Notes: a model not told the origin generated them from the letters alone. Positions 54,152-63,161 are shown, numbered from the stretch's first letter. The stretch: DNA of 64,000 bases from Rhodanobacter_A agri (GCF_044904705.1 NZ_JADIKL010000001.1:496001-560000), one strand, 5' to 3'. Program-made: numbers and translations.

Positions 54152-56170
54152 CTACTCCCCTCCCGGTGCGTCGGACCAGCCCGCCAGCGCCGGCCCCAGG
54201 GCCGATGCCAGCGGTTCCAGCCACGCCGCGTAATGCCGCCAGTGATCTAGTCCCTCGCGGTAGATCGGCTGGCGTACCTGTTCCGAACTGGCCGTGCGCA
54301 CCGGCCGGGTGTTCTCGAAGAAGCGCAGGCAGGCCGCCTCGTACGGCAGGCCGCAGTAATCGAGCAGGCGGCGTACCTCGCCCTCGGTATCCTCGACCAT
54401 GCGCTCATACGCCACGCGATGGATGCGCCCCGGCAACACGGTGTCGAAATGCGTCATCAGCGCCATGTAGTCGCGGTAGTAGCGGCCGATGTCCTCCAAC
54501 CCGTAGCTGAAACCCTGCCCGCGCGCGAAATGCTGCTTGAACACCGAAAAGCCGCAGGCCAGCGGATGCCGGCGCGCGTCGATGATCTTCGCGTTCGGCA
54601 GCATCAGGTGGATCAGGCCGACGTGCATGAAGTTGTTCGGCATCTTGTCGATGAACAGCGGTGCCGAGGTCTTGCGCTGGATGCGGGTGTGCGCGAGGTA
54701 GCGTTCGCCCAGCGCACGCAGGGCGTCGGCATCGAGTGCCGCCAGCGCGTCGTGGTAGGGCATCGCGCCGTCGGCGTCGCCCTGCCCGCGCAACAGACGC
54801 GCTATCGAGGTGATCTCGGGCAGCTCCATCGTGCCTTCGACCCGGCTGTGGCTGGACAGGATCTGCTCGATCAAGGTGGAGCCGGCGCGCGGCAGTCCGA
54901 CCACGAAGATCGGGTCCGGCGCCGGGCAGCCGCTGCCGGCACGGGCCGCGAAGAACTCGCGCGTGTAGTGCTCGCGGATGTGGCGCACCCGCGCACTGGT
55001 GTCGTCGGCGCGGTAGCCCAGCTGCGCGTGGCGGATCGCGTTGCCACGCGCGTAGTGGCGGAACGAAGGTTCGTATTCGCCGGCGTCCTCCAGCGCCTTG
55101 CCGACGGCGAACTCCAGGTGCAGGCGGTCGTCCTCGCCCAGGTCGGCGCGCGCCAGCTGCGTGCGCATCGCGGCCAGCTCGTCTGCGTTGAAACGGAAGG
55201 TCTTGAGATTGGCCAGGCTCCACCAGACCTCGCCGAACGAGGGTTCGAGCGCCAGGCTGCGGCGATACGCCGCGACGGCGCGCTCGTTGTGCCCGGCGGT
55301 CTTCAGCGCGTGGCCCTGGCTCACCCACAGCTTCGGGTTGTCCGGGTACTGCTCCAGCAACGCGGCGTAGATACCGATGGCTTGCTCGTAATCGCCCGTG
55401 CGGCACAGCACTGCCGCCTTGAGGTTGCGGCTGCCGGCATCCTCCGGATCGGCCGCGAGCAGGCGTTCGATCTCGGCCAGCGCCTGTTCCGGCTGGTTGC
55501 CGCGATGCAGGACCAGCGCATAGTTACGGCGCGCCTCGCGGAAGCCGGGGGCCAGCTCCAGGCAACGTTCGAGCAGATGCAGCGCATCCTCGTTGCGACC
55601 CAGCCGGGCGGCGACCTCGGCAAGCATGCGGATCGCCGCCACGTCGGTGGGCGCCTGTCGCAGATGCTCGCGCAGGCGCGCCTCGGCCTCGGGAATGCGG
55701 TTTTCCGCCAGGGCCACGGCGGCGGCCATCAGCTGCGGATCGCGGGTGGCGTGGCGCACGTGGCAGGCATAGGCCGCATCGGCCGCTTCGGCTTCACCGG
55801 CTGCCGTCAGGCAATCGCCAAGCACGCGCCAGGCCTGCGGCAGCTCCGGCTTGAGCGCCACCGCGTGCCGCAACGCGGCGATGGCATCCCGTTCGCTGCC
55901 GCTGCGACCCAGTGCCACTCCCAGGTCGAAATGGATCGCCGCCGCGTTCGGCTGCGTCCGCGCCAGCGGCACGAGGATGGCCAGCGCGCCGGGCAGATCG
56001 CCCAGCGAAGCGCGCGCGGTCGCCAACAAGTGCAGGGCGCGCGGATGGCCGGGGGCCACCTGCAGGATTTCATCGAGCTGTTCGGCCGCCAGTGCCGGAT
56101 CGCGCTCCAGCAACCGCGTGGCGTGGGCCAGCGCCTGCTCCAGCGTGCCGGTGGCGGCGGCCTCCGTCAT
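54152..56170 (-). CDS. TPR-repeat sulfotransferase
   Basis: The 672-residue protein has an N-terminal array of about ten tetratricopeptide repeats (residues 5-330; for example AIHFDLGVALGRSGSERDA and WVSQGHALKTAGHNERAVAAY). A C-terminal sulfotransferase domain follows, with the PAPS 5'-phosphosulfate loop VGLPRAGSTLIEQILSSHS (about 418-436) and a 3'-phosphate region near IDARRHPLACGFSVFKQHF. It should move a sulfo group from PAPS to a peptide or small molecule. The start is uncertain: ATG 56170 is used, a GTG lies 19 codons upstream, and no good ribosome-binding site is seen. Confidence 0.87.
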   Translation of the reverse strand: MTEAAATGTLEQALAHATRLLERDPALAAEQLDEILQVAPGHPRALHLLATARASLGDLPGALAILVPLARTQPNAAAIHFDLGVALGRSGSERDAIAALRHAVALKPELPQAWRVLGDCLTAAGEAEAADAAYACHVRHATRDPQLMAAAVALAENRIPEAEARLREHLRQAPTDVAAIRMLAEVAARLGRNEDALHLLERCLELAPGFREARRNYALVLHRGNQPEQALAEIERLLAADPEDAGSRNLKAAVLCRTGDYEQAIGIYAALLEQYPDNPKLWVSQGHALKTAGHNERAVAAYRRSLALEPSFGEVWWSLANLKTFRFNADELAAMRTQLARADLGEDDRLHLEFAVGKALEDAGEYEPSFRHYARGNAIRHAQLGYRADDTSARVRHIREHYTREFFAARAGSGCPAPDPIFVVGLPRAGSTLIEQILSSHSRVEGTMELPEITSIARLLRGQGDADGAMPYHDALAALDADALRALGERYLAHTRIQRKTSAPLFIDKMPNNFMHVGLIHLMLPNAKIIDARRHPLACGFSVFKQHFARGQGFSYGLEDIGRYYRDYMALMTHFDTVLPGRIHRVAYERMVEDTEGEVRRLLDYCGLPYEAACLRFFENTRPVRTASSEQVRQPIYREGLDHWRHYAAWLEPLASALGPALAGWSDAPGGE

Positions 56171-56442
56171 GCGCCGGCTTGCCGCCACGGTGCGGCCAAC
56201 GCGTGCGGGGCGATTTCCGCACGGCACGACAGGAACACGGCGCGTGGCATGGGCGACGGCAGCTCCTCAAGGGATTCGCGGCAATCTAGCACCCGAATCC
56301 GGCCGACAGATAGTGGCAGTCACGATGCTGCGATGGTGGACACACGCGCCGGGATCGGACATACACTGCCGGGAACGCGCGGAGCACGGATGCCGCCGAA
56401 ACGCAGGCCCGCCGCGCCACGCCATCCGGGGATCGAAACCAC

Positions 56443-57513
56443 ATGTCTGTCGACACCAGCGTCGAAGAACTCAACCGCGCACGCGCCTTGCCGGCGCGCT
56501 ACTACTTTGGCGACGCGATGCTGGCGATGGAGCAGCGCGCAGTGTTCGCACGCAGCTGGCAGCTGGTGGCGCACCAGGGGCAACTGGCCGAGCCGGGCGA
56601 CCACGTGGTCGAACAGGTCGCCGGAGTGCCGGTGCTGCTGGTGCGCGGACAGGACGGCGTGCTGCGCGCTTTTCCCAACGTCTGCCGCCATCGCGCCGGG
56701 CCGCTGGCGCTGTGCGACGGCAAGGGCATCCGCGCCCTGCACTGCAAGTACCACGGCTGGACCTACACGCTGGAAGGCCAGCTGCGCAGCGCGCCTGAGA
56801 TGCAGGACGCCTGCGACTTCAAGGTCGAGGACATCCGCCTACCACCGCTGCGCGTGCACGAATGGCAGGGCCTGGTGTTCCTGGCGCTCGATCCCGAAAC
56901 GCCGGCCTTCGACGAAGTCTATGGCGGCATCGCCGAACGTATTGCGCCGATCGACCTGGCGGCGATGCGCTACCTGCGCCGCGACGTCTACGACATCGAC
57001 TGCAACTGGAAGGTCTACGTCGACAACTTCCTCGAGGGTTACCACCTGCCGCACGTGCATCCCGGCCTGTCGCGGGTGCTCGACTACCGCGCCTACGACA
57101 CCGAGCTGTTCCCGTGGCATTCGCTGCAATCCTCGCCGCTGCGGAACAGCAGCGACATCTACGGCGACGGTCAGGCGTACTACTACTTCGTCTATCCGAA
57201 CGTGATGCTCAACATCATGCCGGGGCGCATGCAGACCAACCGCATCCTGCCGCTGGGGCCGGGCCGCTGCCGCGTGGTGTTCGACTACTACTACGCACAG
57301 GACGAGGCCGCGCAGGCGCGCATCGCCGCCGACCAGGGCTTCAGCGACGAAGTGCAGAACGAGGACATCGCGATCTGCGCGGCCGTGCAGAAGGGCCTGG
57401 CTTCCGGCCATTACGTACCCGGCCGGCTCAACCCGAAACGCGAAAGCGGCGTCTGGCATTTCCAGAATCTGCTGCGCGGGGCCTACGCCGGCCCCGCCGG
57501 AGAGTCCGCATGA
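56443..57513 (+). CDS. Rieske non-heme iron oxygenase, alpha subunit (quaternary-amine demethylase type)
   Basis: The 356-residue enzyme has a Rieske [2Fe-2S] centre with Cys81, His83, Cys101 and His104 (NVCRHRAG and LHCKYHGW) and a catalytic domain with NFLEGYHLPHVHPGL, giving His201 and His206 of the mononuclear iron site. Size, LPPLRVHEWQGLVFLALDP and the gene context match the GbcA/stachydrine-demethylase group, which oxidises an N-methyl group and releases formaldehyde. The reductase subunit is not encoded next to it. The 272-bp region shared with the divergent sulfotransferase gene holds the promoters, but no convincing hexamers are seen. Confidence 0.87.
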   Translation: MSVDTSVEELNRARALPARYYFGDAMLAMEQRAVFARSWQLVAHQGQLAEPGDHVVEQVAGVPVLLVRGQDGVLRAFPNVCRHRAGPLALCDGKGIRALHCKYHGWTYTLEGQLRSAPEMQDACDFKVEDIRLPPLRVHEWQGLVFLALDPETPAFDEVYGGIAERIAPIDLAAMRYLRRDVYDIDCNWKVYVDNFLEGYHLPHVHPGLSRVLDYRAYDTELFPWHSLQSSPLRNSSDIYGDGQAYYYFVYPNVMLNIMPGRMQTNRILPLGPGRCRVVFDYYYAQDEAAQARIAADQGFSDEVQNEDIAICAAVQKGLASGHYVPGRLNPKRESGVWHFQNLLRGAYAGPAGESA

Positions 57514-58856
57514 GCGAGGTCGCCGCCACCAGCGCGCACGGCGAGCGCAAGATCGGTTTCTGGACCTGCACGGCGCTGGTGATCGGCAACGTGATCGGCA
57601 TGGGCATCTTCGTCCTGCCGGCCTCGCTGGCGCCATACGGCTTCAACGCGCTGATCGGCTGGGTCATCGTGCTGGCGGGCTGCCTGGTGCTGGCCCGCGT
57701 GTTTTCGCAGCTGGCCCAGGCCTTGCCCGAGGTAGGCGGGCCCTACGGCTACATCAGCCACACCTTGGGGGATCTGACGGCGTACCTGGCGCTGTGGGCA
57801 TACTGGGTGTCGGTGTGGCTGACCAACTCCGCGCTGGCGGCAGGCGTGGTCGGTTACCTGGTCGTGGTGTTCCCGCCGCTGGGCGCGCTGCCGCCCATGT
57901 GGTTCGCGCAGGGTCTGCTGTGGGCGCTGGTGGTGGTCAACCTGTGCGGTGTGCGCAGCAGCGGCGGCATGCAGATCCTCACCACGGCACTGAAGCTGCT
58001 GCCGATGCTGGCGATTGCCTTGCTGGGCGGCTGGCTGCTGCTGACCTCGCCGGCAAGCTACACCGCGCACCTACCCGCCACGCCGATCACCCTGGGCAGC
58101 ATCACCGCGGCCTCCACCATCGCCTTGTTCGCGATGATCGGCATCGAATCGGCCAGCGTGCCGGCGGCACGCGTGGACAATCCGGCGCGCACCATCCCGC
58201 GCGCCACCATGGTCGGCGCCATCCTGACCGCGGCCATCTACATCATCGTCTCGGCCGTGCCGCTACTGCTGATCCGGCAGCAGGAGCTGGCCGACACCAG
58301 CGCACCGTTCGCGTTGCTGATGGATCGCTACGCTGTCGCCGGCTCCGGGCGCTGGCTGGCGCTGTTCGTGGCGGTCAGCGGACTGGGCGCGCTCAACGGT
58401 TGGACCCTGCTGGTCGGCGAGCTGACCTGCACGATGGCCGGCAACGGCGTGCTGCCAACCGTGCTGGCCCGCTACAACCGCCAGGGCACGCCGGTGGTGG
58501 CGCTGCTGGTCACCGGCGCGCTGGCCTCGGCGATGATCGCGATGAGCTACAGCAAGTCACTGGTGTCGGCGTTCACCTTCCTCACCCGCGTGGGAACGGC
58601 CGCCAGCCTGCCGCTCTATCTGTGCTGCGGCCTGGCGCTGGCCGTGCTCTGGCGCAGGCGCCACGCCGGATGCGCCACGCGCCGGACCATGGTCATCGCG
58701 GGCACCTGCGTGCTGTTCGTGGTGTTCGCTTTCGTCGGCACCGGCCGCGAACCCTTCCTGTATGCGTTGGGGCTGGCTGCGGCGGGCCTGCCGCTGTACG
58801 CGCTGATGCGCCTGCGCCGCCGCAGCGCTCCTGCGAGCGGAGCGCTGCCGCCGTGA
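57510..58856 (+). CDS. APC-superfamily amino acid/amine permease
   Basis: The 448-residue membrane protein has about twelve hydrophobic segments. The N-terminal GFWTCTALVIGNVIGMGIFVLPASLAPYG is the APC signature with the unwound TM1 (GNVIGMGIF), followed by ALPEVGGPYGYI. LFAMIGIESASVPAARVDNPARTIPRA is the TM6-TM7 motif. It resembles the AdiC/PotE group. It probably imports the amine used by the flanking enzymes. The ATG overlaps the oxygenase stop (ATGA), with GGAGAG 6 nt upstream. Confidence 0.9.
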   Translation: MSEVAATSAHGERKIGFWTCTALVIGNVIGMGIFVLPASLAPYGFNALIGWVIVLAGCLVLARVFSQLAQALPEVGGPYGYISHTLGDLTAYLALWAYWVSVWLTNSALAAGVVGYLVVVFPPLGALPPMWFAQGLLWALVVVNLCGVRSSGGMQILTTALKLLPMLAIALLGGWLLLTSPASYTAHLPATPITLGSITAASTIALFAMIGIESASVPAARVDNPARTIPRATMVGAILTAAIYIIVSAVPLLLIRQQELADTSAPFALLMDRYAVAGSGRWLALFVAVSGLGALNGWTLLVGELTCTMAGNGVLPTVLARYNRQGTPVVALLVTGALASAMIAMSYSKSLVSAFTFLTRVGTAASLPLYLCCGLALAVLWRRRHAGCATRRTMVIAGTCVLFVVFAFVGTGREPFLYALGLAAAGLPLYALMRLRRRSAPASGALPP

Positions 58857-60943
58857 GAGATCCGCGCTACGACCTCTTGTTCACCCCGCTGAGGATCGGC
58901 CCGGTCACCGCCAAGAACCGCTTCTTCCAGGTGCCGCATTGCAACGGCATGGGGCACGCGATGCCGCTGGCGCACGCCGCCATGCGCGAAGCGAAGGCCG
59001 AGGGCGGCTGGGCCGTGGTCTCCACCGAAGAGTGCGAGATCCATCCCAGCGGCGACCTCACCCCTTATGTCGAGGCGCGGTTATGGGACGACCGCGACAT
59101 CCCCGCACTGGCGCTGATGTGCGACAAGGTCCACGCGCACGGCGCGCTGGCCGCGCTGGAGCTGACCCACAACGGCCCCACCGCGTCGAACCTGTATTCG
59201 CGCGAAGTGCTGATCGCGCCCTCGCATCAGCCCACCAAGTACGGCTATCCGCACCAGGCGCGCGCGATGACGCTGCACGACATCCGCGAGTACCGGCGCT
59301 GGCACCGCGAGGCGGCAATCCGCGGCAAGCGCGCTGGCATGGACATCATCTACGTCTACGCCGCGCACGATCTGTCGCTGGCAATGCATTTCCTGCAGCG
59401 CCGGCGCAACCAGCGCAGCGATGACTACGGCGGCGCGCTGGAGAACCGCGTGCGTCTGCTGCGCGAGGTGCTGGAGGATACGAAGGAGGCAGTGGGCGAC
59501 CGCTGCGCGGTGGCGCTGCGCTTCGCCGTCGATGAGCTGCTCGGCCCCGGCGGCGTGGAGCTGGCCGAAGCGCAGGACATCGTCGGCATGCTGGCCGAGT
59601 TGCCCGACCTGTGGGACGTGAACCTTGCCGCCTGGTACAACGACTCGGTGCCTTCGCGCTTCGCCGGCGAGGGCGCGCAGGAGCCGTTCATCGACTTCGT
59701 GAAGAAGACCACCACCAAGCCGGTGGTGGGCGTGGGCCGCTTCACCTCGCCCGACACTATGGTGTCGCAGCTCAAGCGCGGCGTGCTGGACATGATCGGC
59801 TGCGCGCGCCCGTCGATCGCCGACCCGTTCCTGCCAAGGAAGATCGAGCAAGGCCGCGTCGACGACATCCGCGAGTGCATCGGCTGCAACGTCTGCGTCT
59901 CCGGCGACATGACCATCTCGCCGATCCGTTGCACGCAGAACCCCACCATGGGCGAGGAATGGCGCAAAGGCTGGCATCCGGAACACATCGCGCCCAAACG
60001 CACGGCGGCGCGCGTGCTGGTGGTCGGCGCCGGCCCGGCAGGGTTGGAGGCCGCGCGGGCGCTGGGCCAGCGCGGCTACGAGGTGAGCCTGGCCGAAGCG
60101 CGCAAGGCGCTCGGCGGCCGCGTCACCCGCGAATCGCGCCTGCCCGGCCTGGCCGAATGGGCGCGCGTGCGCGACTGGCGCATAGGCCAGATCGACAAGC
60201 TGGCCAACGTGGCCGTCTATCTCGACTCGCCGCTCACCGCGCAGGACGTGCTCGACTTCGGCGCCGAACACGTGGTGCTGGCCACCGGCTGCCACTGGCG
60301 CCGCCACGGCTACGGCCGCAGCCACGGTTCCGATATTCCGGGCTTCGCGGACAACGCGCGCGTGTTCACTCCCGACGACTTGATGGACGGCCGCCTGCCC
60401 GACGCCGGGAGCCGCGTGGTGATCTTCGACGACGACGGCTATTACCACGCCAGCGTGGCGGCCGAACTGCTGCAATCGCGCGGCTGCGAGGTGATCCATC
60501 TGACGCCCGAGGACAGCCTCGCGCCGTGGATGCTGAACACGCTCGACTATCGGCATGTCCGTAAACGGATGGCCGAACTCGGCATCGAAGCCATGGTGTC
60601 GCATGACATCGTCCACTATGCCGGCGACACGCTCACCATCGAGGACGTGTGGACCCATCGGCAGCGCGAATTGGCTTGCGACGCCGTGGTCACCGTTACC
60701 GCCCGCCTGCCCGACGATGCGCTGTATCACGCGCTGCGGCAGCGCGAGGCGGAGTGGGCCGACGCCGGCATCCGCTCGCTGCGCTGCATCGGCGACGCCG
60801 AAGCGCCGGGCCTGATCGCGCATGCGGTCTACGCCGGCCACCGCTACGCGCGCGAGCTGGAAGAAACTGCCGCCGGCGAGGTCGCCTTCAGGCGCCACTT
60901 CCACACGGCCGACGCCGACGACTTGCAGCGCCAACGCGGTTAG
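58853..60943 (+). CDS. flavin-dependent N-demethylase, OYE/dienoyl-CoA-reductase family (DgcA/StcD-like)
   Basis: The 696-residue enzyme has an FMN-binding TIM barrel (1-350; RFFQVPHCNGMGH, ELTHNGPTASNLYSR, RRNQRSDDYGGALENRVRL). A [4Fe-4S] motif lies at Cys342, 345, 348 and 360 (CIGCNVC), and a FAD/NAD-binding half follows (VLVVGAGPAGLEAARALG near 390). This layout is shared by dimethylglycine dehydrogenase DgcA, N-methylproline demethylase StcD and dienoyl-CoA reductase; the oxygenase and permease next door favour demethylation. The start is a GTG at 58853 whose GTGA overlaps the permease stop. Confidence 0.87.
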   Translation: MRDPRYDLLFTPLRIGPVTAKNRFFQVPHCNGMGHAMPLAHAAMREAKAEGGWAVVSTEECEIHPSGDLTPYVEARLWDDRDIPALALMCDKVHAHGALAALELTHNGPTASNLYSREVLIAPSHQPTKYGYPHQARAMTLHDIREYRRWHREAAIRGKRAGMDIIYVYAAHDLSLAMHFLQRRRNQRSDDYGGALENRVRLLREVLEDTKEAVGDRCAVALRFAVDELLGPGGVELAEAQDIVGMLAELPDLWDVNLAAWYNDSVPSRFAGEGAQEPFIDFVKKTTTKPVVGVGRFTSPDTMVSQLKRGVLDMIGCARPSIADPFLPRKIEQGRVDDIRECIGCNVCVSGDMTISPIRCTQNPTMGEEWRKGWHPEHIAPKRTAARVLVVGAGPAGLEAARALGQRGYEVSLAEARKALGGRVTRESRLPGLAEWARVRDWRIGQIDKLANVAVYLDSPLTAQDVLDFGAEHVVLATGCHWRRHGYGRSHGSDIPGFADNARVFTPDDLMDGRLPDAGSRVVIFDDDGYYHASVAAELLQSRGCEVIHLTPEDSLAPWMLNTLDYRHVRKRMAELGIEAMVSHDIVHYAGDTLTIEDVWTHRQRELACDAVVTVTARLPDDALYHALRQREAEWADAGIRSLRCIGDAEAPGLIAHAVYAGHRYARELEETAAGEVAFRRHFHTADADDLQRQRG

Positions 60944-61500
60944 CAACTCAGCGCCAGTCCCTCGGCCCGCGCGATGCCGCGCGCGATCCCGCCGCCCAAT
61001 GCGGACACCCGCGCCGTAGGCAGCGCATCCAGCACCTCGAACCCGGCCAGCCGCAGGCATTGGAAATCCAGCAGTTGCGCCGCCTTGATGCGTTCGTCGC
61101 CGCGGCGCGCGCTGCGCTCGGCGCGCACCGGGGTGCCCTCCGCCAGCAGGGCATCCCAGCCGAGGTAATCGCTGTCCGGCAGCAGATGCAGGCGGGCGCA
61201 CAGGCGACCATCGCGGGCGCGGCATTCCAGCCATTCGTGCGGACCGTCGCTGCCGACCGCGCAGGCGGCGACCAGCCGGCGCACGTATAGCAGCGGCGCC
61301 AACTCGCGACATCCCGCCAGCAGGCCGGTGGGTGCATCCGCAGGCGTCGGCACCGCACACGGCAGGTACAGCAGGGGTCCCGCGGCAGGCAAACGACGCG
61401 CGAGCAACGATGGTGCGATCCGCAACCAGCGGCGTTCCACATCGGCGCCGACGGCGCGTGGACAGACACGGGCAACGTGGGTAGCCAGCCAACCGAACAT
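60940..61500 (-). CDS. hypothetical protein linked to hemP
   Basis: The 186-residue protein begins MFGWLATHVARVCPRAVGADVERRW. It contains LARRLPAAGPLLYLPCAVPTP, LLYVRRLVAACAVGSDGPHEWLECRARDG and GWDALLAEGTP, and is rich in Arg, Leu and Cys without membrane helices. No family is recognised. It is probably co-transcribed with hemP (175 nt upstream on the same strand, with a family A repeat between), so a role in haem or iron handling is an inference. GGAG precedes ATG 61500 by 6 nt; a longer frame passes through the repeat. Its stop overlaps that of the convergent flavoprotein gene by 4 nt. Confidence 0.65.
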   Translation of the reverse strand: MFGWLATHVARVCPRAVGADVERRWLRIAPSLLARRLPAAGPLLYLPCAVPTPADAPTGLLAGCRELAPLLYVRRLVAACAVGSDGPHEWLECRARDGRLCARLHLLPDSDYLGWDALLAEGTPVRAERSARRGDERIKAAQLLDFQCLRLAGFEVLDALPTARVSALGGGIARGIARAEGLALSC

Positions 61501-61580
61501 CGCGATCTCCATCGTCGGACAGGCTTGCTGCTGCCGGACCCATGGCGCGGCAGCGGGCTGGCAGTGAGTGGACTCAAGCA

Positions 61581-61616
61581 TGCCCCCTCTCGTTGACGGG
61601 AGGGGAGAAGGAAGAG
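61581..61616. repeat. family A repeat downstream of hemP
   Basis: CCCCCTCTCGTTGACGGGAG followed by GGGAGAAGG is one unit of the family described at 2147. It lies 60 nt after the hemP stop. Confidence 0.55.
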
Positions 61617-61675
61617 GACGTACCTCGGCTTGCGGCAAGCCGCGCCCTACTGAAGCGAGCGAAGCATCGTGCCGC

Positions 61676-61891
61676 TTACTTCGTAAGGATCAGCTTGTCG
61701 TTGCGGGTGAGGCGCAGGTGGTATTCGCTGCCCTGGTGCTGGATCACCAGTTCGCGTTCGCCATCCAGCAACGACTGGCTGCTGACGCGGCGCACGACCC
61801 GCTTCGATTCCGATGTACGTGGGCGCAGCGACAGCGGACTGGCGAGCCGGCTGGTGACGGCAGGCAGGCTCAAGGGGGTGGCAATCGACAT
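61676..61891 (-). CDS. hemP: hemin uptake protein HemP
   Basis: This 71-residue protein carries the HemP core in its second half: RRVSSQSLLDGERELVIQH followed by GSEYHLRLTRNDKLILTK, with the typical LRLTRxxKLILTK ending. HemP/HmuP proteins are small, basic and needed for expression or function of haem uptake systems in several proteobacteria. The Ser/Leu-rich first half is variable in the family. GGAG lies 8 nt before the ATG. The Fur-type promoter at 61923-61952 controls it. Confidence 0.9.
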   Translation of the reverse strand: MSIATPLSLPAVTSRLASPLSLRPRTSESKRVVRRVSSQSLLDGERELVIQHQGSEYHLRLTRNDKLILTK

Positions 61892-61922
61892 GGACGACTC
61901 CGCGATGAGGATTAGGCGGAGT

Positions 61923-61952
61923 TGATGATAATAATTCTCATTAGCATGTCAA
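61923..61952 (-). promoter_or_regulatory. hemP promoter with overlapping Fur box
   Basis: On the minus strand a perfect TTGACA (61952-61947) and TATCAT (61930-61925) are 16 bp apart. The spacer and -10 contain AATGAGAATTATTATCATC, close to the 19-bp Fur consensus GATAATGATAATCATTATC. Iron-loaded Fur would cover the promoter, so expression should rise under iron limitation. Confidence 0.87.
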
Positions 61953-61959
61953 CCATCCA

Positions 61960-62928
61960 TCAGCCCACTGCCTGCTCGATGCGCCGGCACATCGATTCGT
62001 CCAGCTTCGGCGACACATCCAGCGCGCCGAGGTTGTGCTCCAGCTGTTCCAGCCGGCTCGCGCCCAGCATCACCGTGGACACATGCGGGTTGGCCAGACA
62101 CCAGGCGATCGCCAGCTGCGCGGTGCTGCAGGCCAGCTCGTCGGCGATCGGCCGCAGCCTGCGCACCTTTGCCGCGCGCTCGCCACGCTCGCCCAACACC
62201 TGGTCGTGCAGCCAGGCGTAGTCGGGATGCGCCAGCCGCGAGTCGGACGGCACGCCGTCGTCGTACTTGCCGCTGAGCAGCCCCGAAGCCAGCGGCGACC
62301 AGATCGTGGTGCCCATGCCGTACTCCGCGTACAACGGCGCGTATTCCACTTCGACCCGTTCGCGATGCAACAGGTTGTATTGCGGCTGTTCCATCGTCGG
62401 CGCCGTCAGGTAGTTCTCGCGGGCCACGCGATGTGCCTCGTGAATCGCCTTGGCCGGCCATTCGCTGGTCCCCCAGTACAGCACCTTGCCCTGGCGCACC
62501 AGCAGATCCATGGCCGCCACGGTCTCTTCGATCGGCGTGTCTTCGTCGGGGCGATGGCAGAAGTAGAGATCGAGGTAGTCCACGCGCAGCCGCGCCAGCG
62601 CCTGATGGCAAGCCTCGATTACGTGTTTGCGCGACAGCCCCCGCTGGGTCGGCTTCGGGTGATCGTGCGCACCGAAGTACACCTTGCTGGACACACACCA
62701 ACTGTCGCGCGGGAAACGCAAGTCGGCCAGCACGTCGCCCATCAGCGACTCGGCCACGCCGTTGCCATAGGTCTCGGCGTTGTCGAAGAAATTCACCCCG
62801 CGATCCCAGGCCAGCGCCAGCATCTCCCGAGCCAGCGAACGTCCCACGCTCTTGCCGAACGTGGCCCACGCGCCGAAGGAAAGGACGGAAAGCGGCAGGC
62901 CGGCACGGCCAAGGCGGCGGTATTGCAT
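61960..62928 (-). CDS. aldo/keto reductase (Kv-beta/YghZ-like)
   Basis: This 322-residue NAD(P)H-dependent oxidoreductase has the aldo/keto catalytic tetrad Asp49, Tyr54 (FFDNAETYG), Lys82 (SSKVYF) and His125 (LYFCHRPDE). The MQYRRLGRAGLPLSVLSFGAW start and the YNLLHRERVEVEYAPLYAEYGMGTTIWSPLASGLLSGKY block place it with the voltage-channel beta-subunit-like bacterial enzymes, which reduce aldehydes such as methylglyoxal. ATG 62928 follows GGAG by 7 nt; the open frame upstream adds 37 unlike residues and is not used. Confidence 0.92.
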   Translation of the reverse strand: MQYRRLGRAGLPLSVLSFGAWATFGKSVGRSLAREMLALAWDRGVNFFDNAETYGNGVAESLMGDVLADLRFPRDSWCVSSKVYFGAHDHPKPTQRGLSRKHVIEACHQALARLRVDYLDLYFCHRPDEDTPIEETVAAMDLLVRQGKVLYWGTSEWPAKAIHEAHRVARENYLTAPTMEQPQYNLLHRERVEVEYAPLYAEYGMGTTIWSPLASGLLSGKYDDGVPSDSRLAHPDYAWLHDQVLGERGERAAKVRRLRPIADELACSTAQLAIAWCLANPHVSTVMLGASRLEQLEHNLGALDVSPKLDESMCRRIEQAVG

Positions 62929-63082
62929 GGGGAAGCTCCATCGACAGGCAAAGGCGATCGGCACATGCCGACTCACGCGCATGCTGCGTCGGCGCATCGG
63001 ACCGATGCAAGCCTTGCGCGTTCGCTCTTTGCCGCACACAGGGTGCGACCAGGCAGAGCAAGGCCGGTTCGCGCCGGCAGAT

Positions 63083-63118
63083 CATATTTGAACAATCAAG
63101 TCATATCTGAATATAGTC
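63083..63118 (+). promoter_or_regulatory. promoter and direct-repeat operator candidate before the fucosidase gene
   Basis: TTGAAC (63089-63094) and TATAGT (63113-63118) are 18 bp apart. TCATATTTGAA (63083-63093) and TCATATCTGAA (63102-63112) are near-identical direct repeats 19 bp apart that overlap the -35 box and the spacer. This AT-rich island stands out in the 233-bp gap; the rest of the gap shows nothing. Confidence 0.5.
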
Positions 63119-63161
63119 ACCCTTCCAGATGCCACGGCATCGACACGCGGAGGCCCGCTCC

